DNA of 6,801 nucleotides from DATMTS01 sp035564555 (GTDB lineage: Bacteria > Actinomycetota > Actinomycetes > Actinomycetales > Microbacteriaceae), in NCBI GenBank assembly GCA_035564555.1, contig DATMTS010000123.1:1-6801 (forward strand), read 5' to 3'. The notes under the pieces are model-generated. The model did not search any database, was not told the DNA's origin, and saw nothing but the letters and a program-made list of their open reading frames with translations. The stretch's first letter is position 1, and every line of letters starts with the position of its first letter. Of this stretch, positions 1-5,838 are shown piece by piece. The position numbers were made by a program, and so were the translations under genes.

Positions 1-149
1 CGCTGCAGGTAGAGGCCGAGCGCGGCAGCTTCGGCCTGCCCGACCTCGTTCAGCGGCGGGTTCGCCAACCCGCGCAGCCGCCCCTCCGCGTTCAACACCG
101 TTTGCCCGTGCCGGGCCAGGTAGAGGTGCTGCTGGCGTGCATCTTTCAT
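1..149 (-). CDS. Histidine phosphatase (phosphoglycerate mutase-like) family protein, N-terminal part
   Basis: Only the first 49 residues are inside the window; the gene runs off the left edge. The translation carries the family's N-terminal signature LARHGQTVLNAEGRLRG at about residues 11-27. The RHG motif supplies the phospho-accepting histidine (His14), and PLNEVGQAEAAALG follows as in phosphatases of this superfamily. The RLRGLANPPL stretch resembles the broad phosphatase/PhoE-like branch more than the GpmA branch (which has FTGW.D..L), so a phosphatase is more likely than a glycolytic mutase; the substrate cannot be read. The ATG overlaps the TGA of the upstream MutS-like gene (ATGA), and GGAG lies 5 bases before it, so translation is probably coupled. 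It is the third gene of the fluoride-riboswitch-led minus operon. Confidence 0.85.
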   Translation of the reverse strand, partial: MKDARQQHLYLARHGQTVLNAEGRLRGLANPPLNEVGQAEAAALGLYLQ

Positions 150-1678
150 GCGGACTCCGTTACTTCAATGACCGGTTGGGTGACTGACGGGGTGGGTTCC
201 GGGTCGAAAATGCGGTGGAACACGTCCTCTCCGAAGCTGGTCGGAAGAGGTTCGCCGACCACCAGTCGGAAGTCACGGTCTCCACTCTCGTCCCTGTTCG
301 CCCGCAGGAACAGCGAGTCGGTTCGTGCCGCGGTGTAGTACTGACGGCCGAAGTCATACAGGTGAGTCACCAGCACCACCCGGACGTCCGCGGTGGTGAA
401 TGCGTCGACGACCTGGCGGAGGATCTCGGAACCCTCCCGTTCGTTGGTCGAGGCGAACGACTCGTTGAGCAAGATCAGCGATCCCGGGGTCACCTCGTCG
501 ACGATCGCGCTCATCCGGGCGAGCTCCTCATCCAGCTTCCCGCTGCGCATCGACGCGTCCTCTTCCCGCTTGAAATGGGTGAAGATCCTCTCCCGTATAC
601 CAGTCGTGAACTGGTGAGCCGGGACGAACAGCCCGCACTGGGTCAGCAGCTGCGCTTGGCCCAGGCTGCGTAGAAAAGTGGACTTCCCGCCCCGGTTCGC
701 CCCGGTGATCACCACGACCCGGCGCCCACCGGCGTCGATGTCATTCCCGACCACACGCGCGTCACCGATCAAAGCCAACGCCGCATCGTAGAGATTCCTG
801 CACTGGAACCCGGCATCGTCCTCGAGCATGGGGAGGCAGACATTCTGGCCGGCCCGGTCGAGTGCATCGTGGAGGTTGAGGGCGGTGAGGTAGAACGCCA
901 GCTCGGTACGCAGCATGACGAAGAAGCTTTTGATGTGGTCGCAGGATTGGGCAAGAGCAGCCGCCACGAGGTTCAAGCCGCGGTTTCGCAGGTCCGAGAG
1001 GGCGTTGAAACCGGCCTCGTCGCGGTCCGCGATCGTCATCGAGTGAGCCGGGTGGGCGAAGCCGAACCGTTCGAGCAGGGGCACCTTGTGCTGCAGCGGC
1101 CGACGCAGCACCAACTGTGTGCCCTTGTTTGCGTGCCCGAGCCGGGCGCTGAGGAGCACGCCATGCCGGAATCGCAGTCGCGCCAGATGGTCGTCGATTT
1201 CAGCGAAGTATTCATCCGACAACTCAGCGGTCAGCATCCGGCACAGTTCCCGGAACGCTGCCGAGTGGAAGGCTGCCGCGTTCTCGTCGGCGAGCAGCCG
1301 CAGCTGGCGCAGGTGGACGATGAACATCTCTAACGCCTCGATGGAGCGGTGCAGCGAGGACGTCGGTGAGCCAAGTCCCCAGCCGTAGATCTTCTTCTCC
1401 TCGGTCAAGGTTTGCGCGCACACGGCGTACAGGCTTCTGATCACCTCCGGCTGGTTCAGCGCGTCGCGGAGGGCGTCCTGCCGGTAGGTGATCTTGCCCG
1501 GGTCGGTCAACGGCTGGATGAGGGCGGCGTCGGCGACGTCGCGCAGGAAGGCGTCTCCGCCAGCCATCGCGGTCAGGATCGCGTCGAGTTCCAGGTCCGC
1601 GCCGATGTCGCGCTGCAGCTGGGTCGGGTGAGCGGCAGGATTGAAATCGGTGTCGGCGAAGAGCAGATGTGCTTTCAC
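146..1678 (-). CDS. MutS-related ATPase (second of tandem pair)
   Basis: This 510-residue protein has the MutS C-terminal ATPase domain (about residues 295-490) behind a helical lever/core-like region (about 40-290). The N-terminal mismatch-recognition and connector domains of true MutS (about 850 aa) are absent, so canonical mismatch recognition is unlikely. Visible motifs are Walker A GANRGGKST at 326-334, a signature-like segment SGKLDEEL near 379-386, Walker B LILLNES at 401-407 with Asn replacing the usual Asp before the catalytic Glu406, and a switch segment VTHLYDFG near 437-444 that keeps its His. The start is GTG, supported by AGGAAAGGG seven bases upstream, and it overlaps the stop of the preceding MutS-like gene (GTGA). 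The protein is a paralogue of its neighbour and the two probably form a heterodimer (inference). Its job in fluoride stress is unknown; MutS-like genes are among those I recall being reported downstream of crcB-motif RNAs. Confidence 0.9.
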   Translation of the reverse strand: MKAHLLFADTDFNPAAHPTQLQRDIGADLELDAILTAMAGGDAFLRDVADAALIQPLTDPGKITYRQDALRDALNQPEVIRSLYAVCAQTLTEEKKIYGWGLGSPTSSLHRSIEALEMFIVHLRQLRLLADENAAAFHSAAFRELCRMLTAELSDEYFAEIDDHLARLRFRHGVLLSARLGHANKGTQLVLRRPLQHKVPLLERFGFAHPAHSMTIADRDEAGFNALSDLRNRGLNLVAAALAQSCDHIKSFFVMLRTELAFYLTALNLHDALDRAGQNVCLPMLEDDAGFQCRNLYDAALALIGDARVVGNDIDAGGRRVVVITGANRGGKSTFLRSLGQAQLLTQCGLFVPAHQFTTGIRERIFTHFKREEDASMRSGKLDEELARMSAIVDEVTPGSLILLNESFASTNEREGSEILRQVVDAFTTADVRVVLVTHLYDFGRQYYTAARTDSLFLRANRDESGDRDFRLVVGEPLPTSFGEDVFHRIFDPEPTPSVTQPVIEVTESA

Positions 1679-3225
1679 TGGTGGACCCTTTCCTGCAGGC
1701 GTTCGGCGGTGAGCCCGTATCGGGCTGCGATCGCGGTGGCGTGGGCGAGGCCGTCGGCAGGGCGCCGGCTGAGGTGGAAGGTGCGGGTGGTGACGTCGGC
1801 CGGGTCGACGTCGGCGACCAGGCTGACCGTTTCCGGGCCGAGCGTGGAGAGCTCATCGACGAAGGTGACGCACACTCCGAGCGCGCCCAGAGCGATGATC
1901 CGGTCAAGGATCTGTGTGCCGAGGAAGATGGCGTCGCTCACCGTGGTGGAGGTGAAGATCTCGTTCATGATGATGATGCTGCCGCCGGTGGCCTGCTGCA
2001 GGATCGCGTGAATCCGGACCAGGTCATCCTCCAGCTTCCCGCTGAGGTTCTGCAGATCCTCTTGCCGCTCGAAATGGGTGAACATTCGGTCGAACAAGTG
2101 CAGCGTCGCCGATGACGCTGCCACCGGAAGTCCCAGCGCTCCGAGGTAGTGCAGTTGTCCGAACGCTCGCGCGAACGTGGTCTTGCCGCCCTGGTTGGCC
2201 CCGGTCACCACCAAGAGGCGTTCGTCGCCGGTAAGTGAGAAATCATTCGCGACAACCGGTTGGCTGCTGCCGGCGAGCTTGGCGGCCAGGACCACATCAA
2301 CGGCGGCACGGGCCGTGCTGGTGCGGTCGGCGGTCACGGTGGGAAGACAGGTTGCGACAGTGTCCCCGATCGCGCGAGCGAGGTACTCGGTGTAGGCGAG
2401 GTAGAACTGCACCTCACGGTCGAAACGGGCGACCGTCGCGGACTGGAACACCTGATGATCGTGTGCGAACCGGTCCAACGCGGCGAATTGGTCGGGGAAC
2501 ACCTCCGCGACCAGGTTGAGGATCCCGGCCTCGACGTGATTCATCGCCACCGGATCGGCGTGGTTCTCCGATTTCGTCGCGGCCGTCGCCTGCTGGAACT
2601 TCGCAAACGTGCCGGCAACCGCCGCACTGTAATCCGTTTCACCCGTTAACGGGAGAACACTGATCCGGCCACCGTCGATCAGGAACTCGTACTCCAGCTC
2701 GTCAAGCGCGTCCGTGACATGGTCGGCGTCGGCGGCAAGAACAGAGAAGCCCTCTGATGCCACATACGCATCCAGCTGGTCGCGGAAGCCGAGCATGCCG
2801 GCCGAGACGAGTTCAGCGCTCATTAGAGCTGCGGAAAGGCCACCGACTGCCCGAACGTACCGGATCACCGCATCCAGGAGCACACGCTGTTTCTGCAGCG
2901 GGTAACGAAGACCGTCTGCTTCCGCCAGCAGGGCGCGCATGCCACGCATCGCGTCGGCGAACGTTCGCACCGTTTCGGTGACTTTCCCGGCTTGAAGGTC
3001 GCGGAGGACGGCGTGCCGGAACTCGACCCCGGCCGGAGTGGTCAGTGGGGTGTAGAAGTACGGTTTCAGGTCGTACTTGTCCCGGCCGGCGGCGGCGTCT
3101 GCCACCAGCTGGTCGAGGTTCAGGTCAGCGAACTCGGCCGGCGGGACTTCCACCAAATGAGCGATGGTGTCTGACTCGGAAGGGCCGAAGAGGATGCTGA
3201 CCGGTTGTGGGATGGTTTGGGCCAA
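1675..3225 (-). CDS. MutS-related ATPase (first of tandem pair), fluoride-riboswitch controlled
   Basis: This 516-residue MutS-family protein has the same short architecture as the next gene: a helical core-like region (about 60-310) and a C-terminal ABC-type ATPase (about 330-500), with no mismatch-recognition domain. Walker A is GANQGGKTT at 342-350. The segment LSGKLEDDL near 394-402 matches the family signature region. Walker B is SIIIMNE at 416-422, again with Asn for Asp. The switch histidine seen in its partner (VTHLYDFG) is replaced here: CVTFVDELS at about 452-460. The start chosen is TTG at 3225-3223 because AGGAG sits exactly 6 bases upstream and lies in the riboswitch hairpin. It is the first gene of the minus operon and overlaps the next by 4 bases. 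The family assignment is firm; the cellular role (DNA or RNA structure handling during fluoride stress) is open. Confidence 0.9.
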   Translation of the reverse strand: MAQTIPQPVSILFGPSESDTIAHLVEVPPAEFADLNLDQLVADAAAGRDKYDLKPYFYTPLTTPAGVEFRHAVLRDLQAGKVTETVRTFADAMRGMRALLAEADGLRYPLQKQRVLLDAVIRYVRAVGGLSAALMSAELVSAGMLGFRDQLDAYVASEGFSVLAADADHVTDALDELEYEFLIDGGRISVLPLTGETDYSAAVAGTFAKFQQATAATKSENHADPVAMNHVEAGILNLVAEVFPDQFAALDRFAHDHQVFQSATVARFDREVQFYLAYTEYLARAIGDTVATCLPTVTADRTSTARAAVDVVLAAKLAGSSQPVVANDFSLTGDERLLVVTGANQGGKTTFARAFGQLHYLGALGLPVAASSATLHLFDRMFTHFERQEDLQNLSGKLEDDLVRIHAILQQATGGSIIIMNEIFTSTTVSDAIFLGTQILDRIIALGALGVCVTFVDELSTLGPETVSLVADVDPADVTTRTFHLSRRPADGLAHATAIAARYGLTAERLQERVHQ

Positions 3226-3277
3226 TGGGATCTCCTCTACCTGGACGCCGTGCAGCGCATGGTGGTGCAGGTAGAAG
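3226..3277 (-). promoter_or_regulatory. Expression platform: Shine-Dalgarno-sequestering hairpin before MutS-like operon
   Basis: In the transcript, CUUCUACCUG (3277-3268) can pair with CAGGUAGAGG (3243-3234) over 10 bp with one G-U. This pairing covers most of the Shine-Dalgarno AGGAG (3236-3232), which sits 6 bases before the TTG start. The first four bases of the anti-SD strand (3277-3274) also belong to the aptamer pseudoknot strand, so the two folds exclude each other. Inference: ligand binding frees the ribosome site and turns translation on. No U-rich tract follows the hairpin, so translational control is favoured over attenuation. Confidence 0.82.
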
Positions 3278-3322
3278 CCATTAGCGGACCATCCGCGGTT
3301 TCTGGGCGAGCTTCATCGCCAC
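3268..3322 (-). promoter_or_regulatory. Fluoride riboswitch (crcB motif), near-consensus aptamer, minus strand
   Basis: Stem 1 is GGCG (3320-3317) with CGCC (3308-3305), closing the loop AUGAAGCU. Stem 2 is GCGGA (3296-3292) with UCCGC (3288-3284), preceded by the conserved AAC and followed by CUAAUGGC, close to the consensus CUGAUGGC. The pseudoknot forms between loop bases GAAGCU (3314-3309) and GGCUUC (3279-3274), six pairs with one U-G. The tail UUCUACC also matches the motif. Positions equivalent to A6, U38, A40 and U48 of the solved Thermotoga aptamer are all kept. The setting agrees: FluC channels and enolase are encoded next door. The assignment rests on sequence and pairing read by eye. 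Confidence 0.88.
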
Positions 3323-3327
3323 CAATC

Positions 3328-3356
3328 AGTGTGCACCTGAACGGTGACGGTCACAA
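3328..3356 (-). promoter_or_regulatory. Candidate sigma70-type promoter for MutS-like operon
   Basis: On the minus strand TTGTGA (3356-3351) and CACACT (3333-3328) are separated by 17 bases, which places a start site just before the aptamer at about 3322. The boxes match the consensus only moderately (4/6 and 3/6), so the position relative to the riboswitch is the main support. Confidence 0.35.
3344..3354. repeat. Perfect 11-base palindrome in the divergent promoter region
   Basis: GTGAC-G-GTCAC is a perfect inverted repeat with one central base. It lies between, and partly overlaps, the proposed -35 and -10 boxes of the minus promoter, and it is 7 bases from the proposed plus-strand -35. 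It could be an operator for a protein regulator shared by both arms, but a palindrome this short can arise by chance in GC-rich DNA. Confidence 0.3.
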
Positions 3357-3360
3357 TACG

Positions 3361-3388
3361 TTGACCGGTGTGAACGATCTGGCAGACT
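3361..3388 (+). promoter_or_regulatory. Candidate sigma70-type promoter for usp-gpm-crcB unit
   Basis: TTGACC (3361-3366) is a good -35 match. CAGACT (3383-3388) is a weak -10 match after a 16-base spacer. The predicted start near 3395 falls shortly before the aptamer at 3410. The two divergent -35 boxes are only 4 bases apart, so the polymerases on the two arms may compete. Confidence 0.4.
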
Positions 3389-3407
3389 GTGAGCCAGCGC
3401 GACAGCG

Positions 3408-3462
3408 CGGCGGTGGTGGGGCTCACCGCGAACAACCTCGGCGCAGCCGACAACGGTCCCTA
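3408..3462 (+). promoter_or_regulatory. Variant fluoride riboswitch aptamer before usp gene
   Basis: Stem 1 is GCGGUG (3410-3415) with CACCGC (3424-3429), closing the 8-base loop GUGGGGCU. Stem 2 is UCGGC (3438-3442) with GCCGA (3446-3450), preceded by AAC and followed by CAAC. The pseudoknot is GGGGCU (3418-3423) with GGUCCC (3455-3460), six pairs including two G-U. Loop length, order of helices and the U directly after the pseudoknot match the crcB motif. It departs from consensus at the first loop base (G for A) and in the CUGAUG segment (CCGACA). Confidence comes from the helices, the neighbouring fluoride channel genes and the near-copy at 5789. Confidence 0.75.
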
Positions 3463-3501
3463 TCTCAGTCTTTGGCGCGCCGAAGGAGATAGGAGCCGGT
3501 C
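3459..3501 (+). promoter_or_regulatory. Expression platform: long SD-sequestering hairpin before usp gene
   Basis: CCUAUCUC (3459-3466) pairs perfectly with GAGAUAGG (3486-3493), and an inner stem CUUUGG (3470-3475) with CCGAAG (3480-3485) closes a CGCG loop. Together they make 14 bp interrupted by one 3-base bulge. The Shine-Dalgarno AGGAG (3491-3495), 6 bases before the ATG, is largely buried. The first two bases of the anti-SD strand belong to the aptamer pseudoknot and the next U corresponds to the base of the A40-U48 pair, so aptamer folding should weaken this hairpin. Confidence 0.8.
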
Positions 3502-4026
3502 ATGACCGATCACACCCCCACCGAACCCAGTGGCCATGCCCGGGTGATCCTGGTCGGAGTTGAGGGCGGCCGCCCTGACACCGTTCTGCTCAGCGCCGCG
3601 GAGCTTGCACGCGATCTTGGCTGCGAGCTGGTGTGCGCGCATGTCGATCTCGGCCGATACACGGTCGAGGAGAACCCGGACGGTTCCGTCCACTCCTTGC
3701 CCATCGACCCCGATCTCCCTGAGCTGGATGACGACGGTTTCGACCCGCAGCTGGCCGCCCAGATCGAACGGGTGTTGGCCCCGACCGGGGTGCGGTGGAG
3801 TGTGCGCTCCCTCGCCGGGGAACCCGCCCGGGCGCTCGCTCACCTGGCGAACAGCCTGAACGCACGACTGATCGTCGTCGGAACGCACGAAGCGGGAGTG
3901 CGCCGAGGGATGCGCGAGTTCTTCCGCAGCTCCGTCGCGGTTCACCTTGCCCACCGGCAACACCGGCCGGTGCTTGTCATCCCGCTGTCCCCAGTCACCG
4001 ATGGTGGGGCCCTTCCGTGGGAGTGA
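3502..4026 (+). CDS. Universal stress protein (UspA) family protein
   Basis: This is a single-domain 174-residue protein, slightly longer than the usual 140-150. Residues 14-50 show the family's first strand and helix (RVILVGVEGG, then AAELARDLGCELVCAHVDL). The C-terminal half has LIVVGTHEAG at 123-132 and RSSVAVHLAHRQHRPVLVIP at 142-161. These correspond to the nucleotide-binding region G-x2-G-x9-G-S/T, but the last glycine is Arg here (RSS), so ATP binding is uncertain. Residues 55-80 form an acidic Asp/Pro-rich insertion. The start ATG is set by AGGAG 6 bases upstream inside the riboswitch hairpin. It is the first gene of the plus unit and its TGA overlaps the next ATG by one base (TGATG). 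The role in fluoride stress is unknown; cytoplasmic location is expected. Confidence 0.88.
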   Translation: MTDHTPTEPSGHARVILVGVEGGRPDTVLLSAAELARDLGCELVCAHVDLGRYTVEENPDGSVHSLPIDPDLPELDDDGFDPQLAAQIERVLAPTGVRWSVRSLAGEPARALAHLANSLNARLIVVGTHEAGVRRGMREFFRSSVAVHLAHRQHRPVLVIPLSPVTDGGALPWE

Positions 4027-4784
4027 TGCACGCGACCGCCGACCTGTACCTGCTGCGCCACGGCGAGAGCACAGCGAACGCGGAAGGACTCTTCACCGGC
4101 ATCATCGACGCCCACCTCACAGCCCGTGGTGTTGCCGAAGCTCAAGCGGCCGCTCGGCTTCTTATCGAGGACGGAGCTGTACCCGAGCGAATCTGGACGT
4201 CTGCCCTCATTCGCACCAGCGAGACCGTCACCGCAATGCTGCCGATCTTCCTCCCTGCGACGCCCTCGGTCATCGCGGACTGGCGTCTGAATGAGCGCAA
4301 CTACGGTGCCCTGACTGGGCTCTCGAAAGCGGCCGTTGCGCAGCAGTACGGCCTCGATCGGTTCTTCGCCTGGCGGCGCTCCTACTCCACGCCACCCCCG
4401 CCGATGTCCACCGAGCGCCTGAACGAGTTCGCTCACACGCTGCCATTTCGCTCGCTGCCTCGGGCCGCGCTCACCGCGACCGAATCACTCGAAGCCGTCG
4501 CCGCCCGCGTGACTCCGTTCTGGGAATACGTGCTCGCTCCCGCACTGACAGCCTGCAGCCGCACGCTCGTTGTCGCGCACGGCAACTCGTTGCGCGCGCT
4601 GGCCATGATCATCGAGAACCTGACGATCCCGGCCGTTGAGCAGTTGAACATTCCAACGGGGCACCCGCTGCGCTATTGTTTCGATTTCTCCGCCGCAACG
4701 CCCTACCTGGTTTCCCGCGGCTACCTCGACCCCGACGCCGCCGCAGAAGCCACAACGCTTCTCGCCCGCCAGGGCGGCACTTGA
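4026..4784 (+). CDS. gpmA: 2,3-bisphosphoglycerate-dependent phosphoglycerate mutase
   Basis: The enzyme interconverts 3- and 2-phosphoglycerate, the glycolytic step just before enolase. The 252-residue length is typical of the GpmA type (about 250). Landmarks in order are LLRHGESTANAEGLFTG at 9-25 with phospho-acceptor His12, the conserved TSALIRTSETV at 58-68, WRLNERNYGAL at 86-96 with the proton-transfer Glu90, WRRSYSTPPP at 116-125, HGNSLRAL with the second catalytic His185, and LNIPTGHPLRY at 207-217. These GpmA-specific blocks separate it from generic histidine phosphatases. The ATG at 4026 was preferred over longer in-frame starts inside the stress-protein gene because the preceding TGA overlaps it and the family begins here. 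It is probably an inducible extra copy beside a housekeeping enzyme (inference). Confidence 0.9.
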   Translation: MHATADLYLLRHGESTANAEGLFTGIIDAHLTARGVAEAQAAARLLIEDGAVPERIWTSALIRTSETVTAMLPIFLPATPSVIADWRLNERNYGALTGLSKAAVAQQYGLDRFFAWRRSYSTPPPPMSTERLNEFAHTLPFRSLPRAALTATESLEAVAARVTPFWEYVLAPALTACSRTLVVAHGNSLRALAMIIENLTIPAVEQLNIPTGHPLRYCFDFSAATPYLVSRGYLDPDAAAEATTLLARQGGT

Positions 4785-4830
4785 TCGCGGCTCCCCCACT
4801 CCCCGACCCCGACGACCCGAACCGGAACGC

Positions 4831-5346
4831 ATGACCTACGAACGCCTTGACCCCGACCGTGCTGGAGAGCTCCCGATCGATCCCGACCTGGAGGTGGAAG
4901 ACCCACGCGCCCGCGCACCACGGCCGATCCACCTGCACTGGAAGTACATCGGCCTCGTCTTTGCCGGCGGGGCCATCGGGACAGGCATCCGCTACCTGCT
5001 CTCCACCGCCATCCCGGCGTGGAACGGGCTCCCTGTCGCCACGTTCGCGATCAACGTCACCGGTGCGTTCCTGCTCGGTTGGCTCCTGGAAACCTTGTCT
5101 CGTGGCGGCCCCGACCACGGTGTGCGGCGCGCGATCCGTCTCTTCGTCGGAACCGGCATTCTCGGCGGCTACACCACCTACAGTTCGTTCGCTGTCGACA
5201 CGGACGGTCTGATCGCGTCCGCCCAGCCGGGCAACAGCATCCTCTACGGACTGGCCACCGTCCTCGTCGGTGCCGCAGCCTCCACCGCCGGCATCCTGCT
5301 GGGCGCCGCACTGCACCGCGCCCGCACCCGGAGGACCGGCCGATGA
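4831..5346 (+). CDS. crcB: FluC/CrcB fluoride channel subunit 1
   Basis: This is a membrane subunit of the Fluc fluoride export channel, which works as an antiparallel dimer. The protein has 171 residues with about 35 extra polar, acidic and proline-rich residues at the N-terminus, then four membrane spans near 38-58, 68-88, 102-122 and 135-160. Family marks are GGAIGTGIRY at 46-55, ATFAINVTGAFLLGW at 70-84 with pore Asn75, and GTGILGGYTTYSSF at 107-120. In the usual TTFSTF motif the first Phe is Tyr117 and the second is kept (Phe120). The start ATG lies 46 bases after the mutase gene and has only a weak upstream GGAA. Its TGA overlaps the next crcB ATG by 4 bases, as expected of a heterodimer pair. 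Confidence 0.92.
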   Translation: MTYERLDPDRAGELPIDPDLEVEDPRARAPRPIHLHWKYIGLVFAGGAIGTGIRYLLSTAIPAWNGLPVATFAINVTGAFLLGWLLETLSRGGPDHGVRRAIRLFVGTGILGGYTTYSSFAVDTDGLIASAQPGNSILYGLATVLVGAAASTAGILLGAALHRARTRRTGR

Positions 5347-5720
5347 TCGCCTGGGTCATTCTGGCGCTCTGCGCCGCAGGCGGTGCCGGAGCTACGCTCC
5401 GCATGGTCGTCGACGGGCTGGTCAAAGCACGCATCCGAATTGCCTACCCGCTGGGTACCACAGTGATCAACGTCACCGGTTCGTTCCTGCTCGGTCTGGT
5501 GACCGGTCTGGCGCTCACCCATTTCCTGCCCGTGGAATGGCGGCTGATCCTTGGAACCGGGTTCCTCGGCGGCTACACGACCTTCAGCACGGCAAGCTTC
5601 GAAACCGTCCGCCTCGCCCAAGACGGGCGGTATGTGGCGTCGGCGATCAACGGGTTCGGGATGCTCGCCGGCGCACTCCTCGCGGCCGGCGCCGGGCTTT
5701 GGCTGGGCGGGCTTTTCTGA
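5343..5720 (+). CDS. crcB: FluC/CrcB fluoride channel subunit 2
   Basis: This is a compact 125-residue Fluc subunit with four membrane spans (about 3-22, 35-58, 66-88 and 98-122). Conserved segments are GGAGATLRM at 13-21, PLGTTVINVTGSFLLG at 36-51 with pore Asn43, and GTGFLGGYTTFSTASFE at 71-87. The first Phe of the fluoride-lining Phe box is present (Phe81), but the second position is Ala84. The ATG follows GGAGG by 8 bases and overlaps the upstream crcB stop (ATGA). Tandem crcB genes of Gram-positive bacteria are known to make heterodimeric channels, with the two proteins inserted in opposite orientation; that is the likely arrangement here. It is the last gene before a third riboswitch. 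Confidence 0.92.
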   Translation: MIAWVILALCAAGGAGATLRMVVDGLVKARIRIAYPLGTTVINVTGSFLLGLVTGLALTHFLPVEWRLILGTGFLGGYTTFSTASFETVRLAQDGRYVASAINGFGMLAGALLAAGAGLWLGGLF

Positions 5721-5774
5721 GAACTCCAGAACTCGCTCTTCCCACTGGCGGACTTCTCTGGCAGTCTGTCGCGT

Positions 5775-5788
5775 GACGCTTCGGCGTC
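5775..5788 (+). other. UUCG tetraloop hairpin between crcB and the enolase riboswitch
   Basis: GACGC (5775-5779) and GCGUC (5784-5788) form a perfect 5-bp stem capped by the very stable loop UUCG. The hairpin touches stem 1 of the aptamer, which starts at 5789. No U tract follows, so a classical terminator is unlikely. It may stabilise the 3' end of the crcB message, block ribosome run-through or insulate aptamer folding. The rest of 5721-5774 shows no gene and no convincing promoter, so enolase may be co-transcribed from upstream. Confidence 0.5.
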
Positions 5789-5838
5789 TCGGCGGTGGGG
5801 CTCGCCGACACCAACCTCGATGCCGACAACAGTCCCTA
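5789..5838 (+). promoter_or_regulatory. Variant fluoride riboswitch aptamer before enolase
   Basis: Stem 1 is UCGGCG (5789-5794) with CGCCGA (5803-5808), closing the loop GUGGGGCU, identical to the loop in the usp aptamer. Stem 2 is UCG (5817-5819) with CGA (5824-5826), preceded by AAC and followed by CAAC. The pseudoknot is GGGGCU (5797-5802) with AGUCCC (5831-5836), six pairs with one G-U. The helices differ in sequence from those at 3410-3450 but keep pairing, which supports an RNA rather than a DNA element. Enolase is a known gene class under fluoride riboswitches. Confidence 0.78.

Noticed and set aside
1412..2115. Long plus-strand open frames opposite the MutS-like genes
   Set aside because: They are Arg/Ser/Val-rich translations without motifs, as expected opposite GC-rich coding DNA. 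The minus frames carry complete ATPase motifs.
3459..3493. CCTATCTC/GAGATAGG inverted repeat as a protein operator or mobile-element end
   Set aside because: Its arms coincide with the ribosome site and the aptamer pseudoknot strand, and the same layout recurs before enolase, so an RNA switch explains it better.
3795..4025. Upstream in-frame extension of the phosphoglycerate mutase reading frame into the stress-protein gene
   Set aside because: It has no family similarity and overlaps a clear UspA-family gene; the mutase family starts at the ATG at 4026, which overlaps the UspA stop.
5019..5342. Upstream extension of the second crcB frame
   Set aside because: It lies wholly within the first crcB gene in another frame and is Arg-rich; the ATG at 5343 has a GGAGG site and the ATGA overlap.
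5775..5788. Rho-independent terminator after the crcB genes
   Set aside because: The hairpin is strong but no run of T follows, so only a stable hairpin can be claimed.
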